Of a DNA stretch of 64,000 nucleotides, positions 57,290-64,000 are shown in pieces. Source of the DNA: Candidatus Binataceae bacterium (GTDB lineage: Bacteria > Desulfobacterota > Binatia > Binatales > Binataceae); the NCBI GenBank assembly GCA_035294265.1, contig DATGLK010000025.1, forward strand, positions 1-64,000, in the 5' to 3' direction. The notes under the pieces were generated by a model. The model saw only the letters and a program-made list of their open reading frames with translations. It was not told the origin of the DNA and ran no database searches. Each line of letters begins with the position of its first letter. Position 1 is the first letter of the stretch. Both the position numbers and the translations under genes were made by a program.

Positions 57290-58798
57290 TCACAAGTCGT
57301 GACCGCAATAGGAAAGGTTAAAGCTCTTGTTGCATAGCGGAAAGTCGGAGATCTGCTGAGCGCGCATTGCGATCGCAAGGCCGATCCAGTTGTGAAAGGA
57401 GGGGTCGACTACCTTATATGCTGCAAACCGTCCGGCATGGTCGGTGATCGCGATGTGCGCAATCTCCCCGCGCCAGCCCTCGCTGAGAGCAACCACCAGG
57501 TGCGCGGGCCTGAGCGGGGCCAACGAGACCCGCGGCGGGCCCCCGGGAAGCGACGCCAATTGTTCGCGGACGAACACGGCAGAGCGCTCGATTTCCAGCC
57601 ACCGCATCCAGGCCCGAGCGAAGACATCGCCGGTCTTGCAAGTCGAAATCGGAATCTGAGCAAATCTGAAGATGCCGCTGGGAAAATCCAATCGGATATC
57701 GCGCTCGACCCCGCAAGCGCGGGCGACGGGGCCGACAAGTCCCAGCGTTTCGCAAACGTCGCGGCTGATCACGCCGGTATCTTCAAAACGCGCTTGGACC
57801 GAGGGCGAATCCCACATCAGCCGGGTAGCATCCGCGAGGTCTTTCAAGGCTTGCTCCAGGCGGCGCGACAGCTCCATGGCAAGTTGCGCATCCACATCGA
57901 ATAAAATGCCGCCGGGTCTGAGCATACCGCGACCAAATCGGCTACCGCAGATAGCTGCGGTGAGATTCAGAATATCGCCGCGGATACGGCCGCAATAGGC
58001 GGCCGTCGGCAGGTAGCCGACGTCCCCGGCTAGCGCCCCGAGGTCTCCCGCGTGGTTGGCGATCCGTTCCAATTCCAGCGCGATCCCGCGCAGAATTTGC
58101 GCGCGGGCTGGAGCCGCGCTCGCGCTTAACCCCTCTAAAGCTTCGCAATAGGCACTCGCGTGCCCTATGGAGCTGTCTCCCGATAGCGTCTCGATCAAGT
58201 GGATGGTGCGTTTATTGGGCCCGCCAATCAGCGCGGCCTCGACTCCGCGATGCTGATAGCCCAGCGCAATTTCCAGATGCAGAACTCTTTCACCGCGGCA
58301 TTCAAAGCGAAAATGGCCGGGCTCGATAATCCCGGCGTGCACGGGGCCCACTGCGACCGCGTGGACTTCTTGCCCGTGAACCTGGAAAAACTCGGTTACG
58401 CCCGCGAGCGGAGAATTCGTACCATGGTGCGATCGATAGGGCGGTTGAAAGCGCAGCGGTTTCAGCCAGGGATGGCCCTGCGGCTCGATGTCCCACTGCT
58501 CGGCGATTTCGCGCTCGAACCAATGTGCTTGCGGGCATTCGACGGTTAGGCAAGGATAGGCGTCCTTGACTTCGGCTCGCAGCGCGATCAGCCTAGCGGC
58601 TACCGAGTCGGCCAGTATGGCGATCAATTGGACCTGAGCATCTTCCGCGGGCATGCCGAACAGCGCGGTCAGGCGATAACCGGTGCGCACCGCGGAGAGG
58701 ATTTGGGCTCTGAACTCAGCGATCCCAAGGCAGGGCACGCCATCCAGCGGCGTGGCTTCGCCGTTGCGAAATACCGGCAAGGAAATCGTCATGGTCAA
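57290..58798 (-). CDS. NiFe-less hydrogenase-like large subunit (NuoCD/HyfG-like, Ehr type)
   Basis: 502 residues: a NuoC-like domain (1-130, with HWFEREIAEQWDIEPQGHPW) fused to a NuoD/HyfG-like domain. At the two NiFe sites of group 4 hydrogenases, L1 reads ETLSGDSSIGHASAYC (203-218) instead of a CxxC-containing motif and L2 reads DPSFHNW (465-471) instead of DPCxxC, so all four Ni ligands are absent. The C-terminus DFPLCNKSFNLSYCGHDL is intact. This is the pattern of energy-converting hydrogenase-related (Ehr) complexes. The catalytic reaction is unknown. ATGA overlap with the upstream membrane gene. Confidence 0.87.
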   Translation of the reverse strand: MTMTISLPVFRNGEATPLDGVPCLGIAEFRAQILSAVRTGYRLTALFGMPAEDAQVQLIAILADSVAARLIALRAEVKDAYPCLTVECPQAHWFEREIAEQWDIEPQGHPWLKPLRFQPPYRSHHGTNSPLAGVTEFFQVHGQEVHAVAVGPVHAGIIEPGHFRFECRGERVLHLEIALGYQHRGVEAALIGGPNKRTIHLIETLSGDSSIGHASAYCEALEGLSASAAPARAQILRGIALELERIANHAGDLGALAGDVGYLPTAAYCGRIRGDILNLTAAICGSRFGRGMLRPGGILFDVDAQLAMELSRRLEQALKDLADATRLMWDSPSVQARFEDTGVISRDVCETLGLVGPVARACGVERDIRLDFPSGIFRFAQIPISTCKTGDVFARAWMRWLEIERSAVFVREQLASLPGGPPRVSLAPLRPAHLVVALSEGWRGEIAHIAITDHAGRFAAYKVVDPSFHNWIGLAIAMRAQQISDFPLCNKSFNLSYCGHDL

Positions 58799-60261
58799 CC
58801 GAGGTGGCGCACGGCCTCACGCAGCGCGCGCGCCAGGACTGGGGGCAGGTAAAGCCCCATTACCAGGACCGCCAATCCCAGCGTCGTCGGAACTGCACTC
58901 AGGGCCACGCTTCTGGTCGCTGGTGGGAGTGCACCCTTGGCGGGCGCGCCTTGCGCCATGGCCAGCGCCGGAGCCGTCATCGCGGCCACAATGACGGCCA
59001 AAAGCAACAAGTAGATCACGGCGACTAAAACGTGGCCCTGATCGATCGCGGCTTTTAAAATAACAAATTCGCTCAGGAACGGGCCGAAAGGCGGCGAGCC
59101 GATGATCGCGAATAGACCGAACACCCACAACGCTCCCGACACCGGCATCAAGGTCAGCGCTCCGCTTATTTCCGCGGTGTTTTTGGTCCGATTAACCGCC
59201 AACAGGTTACCGGCGACCAAAAAGAGCATCGCCTTGGTCAAGGAATGATTAATGATGTGAAGCACCGCGCCGAAGACCGCGGCACCGCCCAAGCCGACCC
59301 CGACCGCGAGAATCCCCATGTGCTCGACACTGGAGTAGGCAAGCATGCGTTTATAGTCGGTTTGCCCCGAAATAAACACCGCCGCTACCGCCATCGAAAG
59401 CAGACCGAACAACAACAATAGCCGGTCACCGAACGGCGCAAGTCCAGCGGCCACGGAAATTTGCTGGACTCGCAAAATGCCCAGAAAGGCGCAATTGAGT
59501 AGCGCCCCCGATAGAAGGGCTGATGCCACCGAAGGGGCCTCGCTGTGCGCGTCAGGGAGCCAGGCGTGAAATGGGGCCAACCCCATCTTGGTTCCATAGC
59601 CCACCAGCAACAACAAAAACGCCGCCTTGAACCAGGGGCCGCTGAGCTGGCGCGCGTTCAGAATGAGCTCGGATAGGGTCAGCGCGATGCTGCTTCCGTC
59701 GCGATTGGTCGCCGCCACGGCCAAAAAGAAAATGCCCAGTAGCGCCAGCGCGATTCCTACCGAACAGATCAGCAGGTACTTCCAAACCGCTTCCAACGAG
59801 CGATGGTGGCGGTGAAAGTAGATGAGCGGGGCGCTGGCCAGAGTAGTTGCTTCGACCGCGACCCAGAGCAAAGCGAGCTGCTGACTGAGGGCGACCAGGG
59901 TCATCGCCGCCAAGAACAGCAGCAGACATCCGGTAAAACTCGCCTCGCGCGCGTTGGAGAAAATGAAGCCTTCTTCGAAATCGTTGTGCGGTTGCCGTTG
60001 TTCTTCAGCCAGATAGGCTACCGCGTAAATCGCGACCGCTAAAAACAGCAGACTGGTAAGGGTCTCGATCAGTCTGCCCAGCGCGTCCTCGGCCAGCCAG
60101 CCGCCCAATACCGGCGCCGGCTGAACAATCCAGGTGGCAAGGCTTAATCCAGCATTGGAGCCGGCGGCGCCAATCAAAAGCGCGCGGCGACCACGGTCCG
60201 AGGCCACGAAAAAAGCCGCGACGGCGCTGCAAGCCGGTATGAGCAGGAGCAACGCAATCAT
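58795..60261 (-). CDS. HyfF/NuoN-like antiporter subunit
   Basis: 488 residues from ATG 60261, sharing one base with the upstream stop; a 222-residue open extension to 60927 is antisense-like noise. WVAVEATTLASAPLIYFHRH holds the TM5 glutamate and GYGTKMGLAPFHAWLPDAHS the TM7 lysine. The TM8 lysine-glycine motif is changed to LLNCAFLGILRV, as in HyfF. It should pump protons or Na+ driven by the peripheral arm. Overlaps the large-subunit gene by 4 nt. Confidence 0.9.
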   Translation of the reverse strand: MIALLLLIPACSAVAAFFVASDRGRRALLIGAAGSNAGLSLATWIVQPAPVLGGWLAEDALGRLIETLTSLLFLAVAIYAVAYLAEEQRQPHNDFEEGFIFSNAREASFTGCLLLFLAAMTLVALSQQLALLWVAVEATTLASAPLIYFHRHHRSLEAVWKYLLICSVGIALALLGIFFLAVAATNRDGSSIALTLSELILNARQLSGPWFKAAFLLLLVGYGTKMGLAPFHAWLPDAHSEAPSVASALLSGALLNCAFLGILRVQQISVAAGLAPFGDRLLLLFGLLSMAVAAVFISGQTDYKRMLAYSSVEHMGILAVGVGLGGAAVFGAVLHIINHSLTKAMLFLVAGNLLAVNRTKNTAEISGALTLMPVSGALWVFGLFAIIGSPPFGPFLSEFVILKAAIDQGHVLVAVIYLLLLAVIVAAMTAPALAMAQGAPAKGALPPATRSVALSAVPTTLGLAVLVMGLYLPPVLARALREAVRHLG

Positions 60262-60911
60262 CACAGCTGGTCGGTCAGTGCGACTAGTTTGTCGGTATCG
60301 ATATGATCGAACTCCCGGCTGATATGAAAGATGGCGATACCCATTACCAACACTCCCACGAAGACATCGAGTAAGATTCCGAGTTCCACCAGCACTGGCA
60401 GCCGCAATGTGGCGGCTGTGCCGAATGCATAGACGCCGTTTTCCAAGGCCAAGTATCCCAGCACCTGAGTCAGGGCTTTTCGGCGGCTCATTATGACGAT
60501 TAGGCCGACCACGCTGGTGAACAGAGCCGCAGGGACCAGCAAAAGGGACAACGGCTGATTGGGTAGTTGCAAGCGCTGTCCCAACCACAGTGCAAGTGCC
60601 AAGCTGGCCGCCCCGGCGATGAGCGAGAGGTTGTAACTGATCAGGGGCTCGACTTCGCGCACCGTGTCGGCCTCGCGCATGGCCCGGAACAACAGCCCTG
60701 GCAGCAGCAAACCCTTGACCGTTGCGGTCAGGACAGGAAGCAGCAGGCCGCTGGCGGACAGGTCGCCGTCCTGCAGCGAGATGGCCAGCAACCCCAGTAT
60801 CAGGCCTTGCACGGCAATGGCCCGGATACAGGCCACCAGGCGACTGGAGCCCAAAAGCGTGAACCCGGTTAGGATGAGGAGCACCAGCATCGAGTTGCTC
60901 AGTTGGCTCAT
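60261..60911 (-). CDS. HyfE-like membrane subunit
   Basis: 216 residues, hydrophobic, of the HyfE/NuoK-extended family: LLLPVLTATVKGLLLPGLLF, SRRKALTQVLGYLALENGVY, and ELGILLDVFVGVLVMGIAIF. The conserved glutamates in LENGVY and VELGILLD match the proton path of NuoK-like proteins. It begins 12 nt after the hyfC-like stop. Confidence 0.88.
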   Translation of the reverse strand: MSQLSNSMLVLLILTGFTLLGSSRLVACIRAIAVQGLILGLLAISLQDGDLSASGLLLPVLTATVKGLLLPGLLFRAMREADTVREVEPLISYNLSLIAGAASLALALWLGQRLQLPNQPLSLLLVPAALFTSVVGLIVIMSRRKALTQVLGYLALENGVYAFGTAATLRLPVLVELGILLDVFVGVLVMGIAIFHISREFDHIDTDKLVALTDQL

Positions 60912-60923
60912 CTGCTTTGCGCC

Positions 60924-61826
60924 TCAAAGGGCCAATGCCAGCCCAGCCAGCACGATTGCGGTGAGTAACAACTGCGGTACCCGCAACAAGCGCAGGCGCG
61001 CCATCGCGGACTCAATCAGGCCTGTCAGGATCGCCATGCCCATGATTGCGCCGACGCCGAGCCCGAGATCGATCCATCCACAGCCGGCGTGCCAGGGTAC
61101 CGCGACCGCGCCGATGATACTGGCGAATAGCCACATCTTGAGCGCCGCGCCATACTCAATCATGGCCAGATCCGGCCCGCCGTGATCGAGCACCATTACT
61201 TCGTGGATCATTGTCAATTCCAGATGCGTAGTTGGATCGTCAACCGGGATCCTAGCGTTTTCGCTCAGGCCGACGATTACCAACGCGGCCAGCGCCAATC
61301 CGAGCCGAGGCGCGGCGTGGGCCCAACTGGTGGCACTGAGCGAGGTAAGTATCGCAGTGAGCGACAGCTCGCCGGTGGCGCGAACTAATCCCGCCAACGA
61401 CAACAGAAAAGCCGCCTCTGCCAAAGCCGCGAAGGTGACCTCGCGGCTGGCCCCCATGCCTTCGAAGCTGGAGCCGGTATCTAGCGCCGCTAGCACCGTA
61501 AAAAAGCGCCCGAGCCCTAGCAAATACGCCAGTACGACAAAATCGCCCCAAAACGACGCCAACCCGCTGAAGCTTCCCAACGGCACCAGGGTCAGGGCCA
61601 GCACCACGGCGGCTAGCCCAATGACCGGACCCAAGCGGAAGACCGAGGAGGTAGTTTGACTATAAACCGCGCCCTTGCGCAGCAACTTCCATACCTCTCG
61701 ATAGGGCTGGAGCAGTGCTTGCCCGGTGCGTCCAGCCATCACCGACTTGGTACGGACGATCACCCCCTGCATCAGCGGTGCCAGAAGCAGCGCGACAACC
61801 AGTGGTATCGGAGAACCGGCACTCAT
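60924..61826 (-). CDS. HyfC/NuoH-like membrane subunit
   Basis: 300 residues. LQPYREVWKLLRKGAVYSQT and the loop ENARIPVDDPTTHLELTMIH are the HyfC signatures, and the latter is the counterpart of the NuoH quinone loop. DHGGPDLAMIEYGAALKMWL follows. It couples the peripheral arm to the antiporter-like subunits. Starts 4 nt after the hyfB-like stop. Confidence 0.92.
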   Translation of the reverse strand: MSAGSPIPLVVALLLAPLMQGVIVRTKSVMAGRTGQALLQPYREVWKLLRKGAVYSQTTSSVFRLGPVIGLAAVVLALTLVPLGSFSGLASFWGDFVVLAYLLGLGRFFTVLAALDTGSSFEGMGASREVTFAALAEAAFLLSLAGLVRATGELSLTAILTSLSATSWAHAAPRLGLALAALVIVGLSENARIPVDDPTTHLELTMIHEVMVLDHGGPDLAMIEYGAALKMWLFASIIGAVAVPWHAGCGWIDLGLGVGAIMGMAILTGLIESAMARLRLLRVPQLLLTAIVLAGLALAL

Positions 61827-61830
61827 GCTT

Positions 61831-63807
61831 TCAGGCGATCTGCCAAAGAAAGAGCAGGAGCAGGGTCACTGCGATATACAGGACATAAAGCTGCACTTTG
61901 CCCTGTTGAAACGGTCGCAAACTGCCCATTGCCCGGCTAATCCGACGAAAGAGGGGTCCAAACAGATAGCGCTGATAAGGGTCGTCGGTGTGGGAGCGAA
62001 ACTCCGCGTGTTGGGGAAAAATCCCCGACCCCACCACAGTGAAGACCTGGCGGGTTTTCAGGAGCATGGCGAAACTGTCTGTCAGCGGTTGCGCGAATGA
62101 GGAAGCGGTGTATTGCATGCGCGCCGACGGGCTGGCATAACCGCAGTCCCACGTCGGGGCAATGCGGACCTCGCGACCGGCCAACATCTTGGCCCTGGCC
62201 GCGCTCAGCAATGCGGTCAGCAGCAGCGCCGCTGCGCCAAAGTCGCAGACCATCGCCACCACGCCGGCTTGATGTGCGAGAGCGGCCGTCACCTTCAGCG
62301 AGGGCAGGCCGGTGGCCGTGGCTACTACCGCGTCCATCGAGCGGATGACCGCGGCGCCGCATAGTCCCACCAACAGGCACGCCCCGGCCAGCGCGAAAAC
62401 GGGTACCAGCATCGCCACCTTGGCCTCATTGGCACGTTCCGCTGCTTGGCTGCGCGGGTGACCCAGAAACACCATTCCGAAAGCCCTAGTGAAACAAGCG
62501 GCCGCCAAGCCGCCGATCAGGGCCAGTCCGGCAATGGTGGCAAGCATGGGCGCGCGCTGGGAGGGGTTCAGGGAGAGCACACCTTTAAAGCTAGCCACGT
62601 AGATCAGGAACTCGCCGATAAATCCGTTCAATGGCGGCAAACCCGAGACCGCCGCTGCGCCGACCAGAAAGGTTGCGCCCGTCCCCGGCATCTTGCTCAA
62701 GAGCCCGCCCAGGCGGTCGATTTGGCGCGTGTGGGTGGCATGGGCAAGGTTACCCGCGCCCAGGAAAAGCAGGCTTTTGAACAACGCATGGTTGAGCACG
62801 TGCAGCAGCGCGCCGGCAAAACCCGCCACCGCGACCACCGGCCGGTCCATGCTCACGCCGATAACTCCCACGCCGAGGCCAAGCGCGATGATGCCGATGT
62901 TTTCGACGCTGGAATAGGCCAGCAACCGCTTGAGGTCGGGTTGCGCCAGCGCGAGCAGGACGCCCAGAATTCCCGAACTCAACCCGATCAGGCACAGCGT
63001 CCACCCCCACCAGGCCTGCGCAGGTCCGAGCAAGGTCAGGATGCGTAGCAGGCCGTAAATGCCAGTTTTGATCATGACCGCGGACATGATCGCCGAGACG
63101 TGACTGGGCGCGGCGGGATGGGCTTCGGGCAGCCATACATGCAGCGGCACGAAGCCTGCCTTGGTGCCAAAGCCGATCAGCGCCAGCACGAACAGCACTC
63201 CGGTTCCCGGGGCGGCGCTGAAGCGATCGAAATCCAGGGAGCCGTTCGTCCTGCCCAGCAAAATGAACAGAACGAAAAGAAAGGCGGTGCCGATGTGGCT
63301 GGCGACCAGATAGATCCAGCCGGCTTGGCGCACTGCCGCCTGTTCGTCCTCAAAGGTCACCAAAAAAAACGAGGTAAGCGCCATCAGCTCCCAGGCCATT
63401 AGAAAGAGCAGCGCGTTGCGCGCCAGCACCACCATCACCATGCTGGCCACCAGCAAGTTGAGAAAAAACCACTGCGGGGCGAGTGCCTTGTGCCCACGAT
63501 AAGCTTCCAGGTACCGGCTACCATAGAGCGCGGCGAGTGGCGCGATCACGAAAATCGGTAACAAAAAAAAGGCCGAGAGCGCGTCCAAGCGCAGATCCAG
63601 GCTACCGTAAGGGACATCCCAAGCGAGCCGAAATGACTGCGGCGCACCGCCCAGGACCGCGTGCAGTGCGGGTACTAGTCCCAATCCGGCACCCGCGACG
63701 ATCGCGCCAGCGCCGCAATAGGTGGACCAGCGGCCTCGCCGGGACAAGAGCAGCGAGGCCAAGGCGCCAGCGGCAAAGAGCGACAACGAGCCGAGCAGCG
63801 CCGTCAC
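61831..63807 (-). CDS. HyfB/NuoL-like antiporter subunit
   Basis: 658 residues from GTG 63807. LMAWELMALTSFFLVTFED has the TM5 glutamate, GFGTKAGFVPLHVWLPEAHP the TM7 lysine and IMSAVMIKTGIYGLLRI the TM8 lysine. HyfB-type length is intermediate between NuoL and HyfB proper. A GTGA overlap joins it to the PTS-like gene upstream, so these are one operon. LAYSSVENIGIIALGLGVGV is typical of hydrogenase-4 subunits. Confidence 0.9.
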   Translation of the reverse strand: MTALLGSLSLFAAGALASLLLSRRGRWSTYCGAGAIVAGAGLGLVPALHAVLGGAPQSFRLAWDVPYGSLDLRLDALSAFFLLPIFVIAPLAALYGSRYLEAYRGHKALAPQWFFLNLLVASMVMVVLARNALLFLMAWELMALTSFFLVTFEDEQAAVRQAGWIYLVASHIGTAFLFVLFILLGRTNGSLDFDRFSAAPGTGVLFVLALIGFGTKAGFVPLHVWLPEAHPAAPSHVSAIMSAVMIKTGIYGLLRILTLLGPAQAWWGWTLCLIGLSSGILGVLLALAQPDLKRLLAYSSVENIGIIALGLGVGVIGVSMDRPVVAVAGFAGALLHVLNHALFKSLLFLGAGNLAHATHTRQIDRLGGLLSKMPGTGATFLVGAAAVSGLPPLNGFIGEFLIYVASFKGVLSLNPSQRAPMLATIAGLALIGGLAAACFTRAFGMVFLGHPRSQAAERANEAKVAMLVPVFALAGACLLVGLCGAAVIRSMDAVVATATGLPSLKVTAALAHQAGVVAMVCDFGAAALLLTALLSAARAKMLAGREVRIAPTWDCGYASPSARMQYTASSFAQPLTDSFAMLLKTRQVFTVVGSGIFPQHAEFRSHTDDPYQRYLFGPLFRRISRAMGSLRPFQQGKVQLYVLYIAVTLLLLFLWQIA

Positions 63808-64000
63808 GATACACGCGCGGCGCGAGCGCCGGGCTGCCCACCAGCAAGTTCCACTCGCCGCACTTCCTGGATGACTTCCGCCGCCTGCGCCTGCCGTGCC
63901 AAAGCCGCGCGGAGCCGCTCATCGTACAGCGCAAACGACAGTTGCGACAGCAAACGCAGATGAATGCGAGCGGTGGGGCTGAGGAGCAGAAAAACCGCGT
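63804..64000 (-). CDS. PTS EIIA (fructose/nitrogen type)-like C-terminus (partial)
   Basis: The frame runs in from the right window edge and stops at TGA 63804-63806, giving 64 residues: VFLLLSPTARIHLRLLSQLS, then LYDERLRAALARQAQAAEVI. This is the last part of a PTS EIIA type-2 domain. The rest, including the phospho-His, is outside the window. The 4-nt overlap with the HyfB-like start makes it the upstream member of the Ehr-like operon. It could be a free EIIA, or the tail of a cation:proton antiporter that carries such a domain. Confidence 0.6.
   Translation of the reverse strand, partial: AVFLLLSPTARIHLRLLSQLSFALYDERLRAALARQAQAAEVIQEVRRVELAGGQPGARAARVS

Noticed and set aside
60262-60927. 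N-terminal extension of the HyfF-like frame
   Set aside because: The extra 222 residues are Arg/Pro-rich and overlap the entire HyfE-like gene in another frame. The real start is the ATG sharing one base with the HyfE-like stop.
1-64000. tRNA, rRNA, CRISPR array or insertion sequence
   Set aside because: I saw no T-loop GTTCGA-type context with a cloverleaf, no rRNA motif, no spaced direct repeats and no transposase. A tRNAscan, Infernal or ISfinder run would be decisive.

Overview
The window is gene-dense, high-GC DNA from a Gram-negative (diderm) bacterium. The envelope genes show this: an Mla/PqiC-type lipid transport set, a LolC/E-like permease, an SLBB polysaccharide export protein and a beta-barrel-like protein. 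MenA and a MenG/UbiE methyltransferase suggest menaquinone respiration, and SelA suggests selenocysteine use. The mix of Rieske oxygenases, amidohydrolase, VOC proteins, hydroxyquinol-type ring cleavage and hydrogenase-4-like genes resembles metabolically versatile soil or groundwater lineages such as Binatota or Desulfobacterota-like groups. That placement is inference only. I found no tRNA, rRNA, CRISPR array, IS element or phage block.

Layout. 1-5 kb: a partial MscS channel, an exported methyltransferase-like protein, an excisionase-type HTH protein, an aspartate aminotransferase, and coaD-rsmD. 5.2-12.6 kb: a compact complex I operon, nuoE-H-J-K-L-M-N, without nuoABCDFGI. 12.7-19.2 kb: an MFS exporter, bioB-selA, a zinc-ribbon/BON protein, an SCP2 protein and a small basic protein. 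19.6-23 kb: a LolC/E-like permease with an ABM-like protein, then a hemerythrin and an NsrR-like repressor with a candidate operator.

23.3-38.8 kb is a catabolism and transport region. It holds a Rieske oxygenase divergent from a MetE-like protein, a DapA-like lyase, the mlaE-mlaF-mlaD-pqiC operon, a 2-hydroxyacid dehydrogenase, a cupin, maleylacetate reductase, hydroxyquinol-type dioxygenase, an amidohydrolase, two VOC proteins and a quinone oxidoreductase. 38.8-44 kb: a lytic transglycosylase, a large six-SLBB export protein, a lipoprotein and an RfaH/NusG-like antiterminator whose leader carries an ops-like element. 44.1-48.8 kb: a peroxide/iron operon (fur, rubrerythrin, CCG-type Fe-S protein, DUF3501) with a perfect Fur/PerR-type palindrome just before fur, preceded on the same strand by menA and menG. 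48.8-56.4 kb: an alpha/beta hydrolase, a hybrid histidine kinase coupled to a glutamine amidotransferase, two tandem Rieske oxygenases and a beta-barrel-like protein.

56.5-64 kb, minus strand: a six-gene complex I/hydrogenase-4-like operon (order hyfB, C, E, F, G, fused H-I). Its large subunit lacks all four NiFe cysteines, as in the energy-converting hydrogenase-related (Ehr) type. Upstream, overlapping it by 4 nt and cut by the window edge, is a gene ending in a PTS EIIA-like domain. Two proton-pumping complex I relatives thus lie in one window, one an incomplete Nuo set and the other a NiFe-less hydrogenase-like complex; they are the most interesting part of the region.
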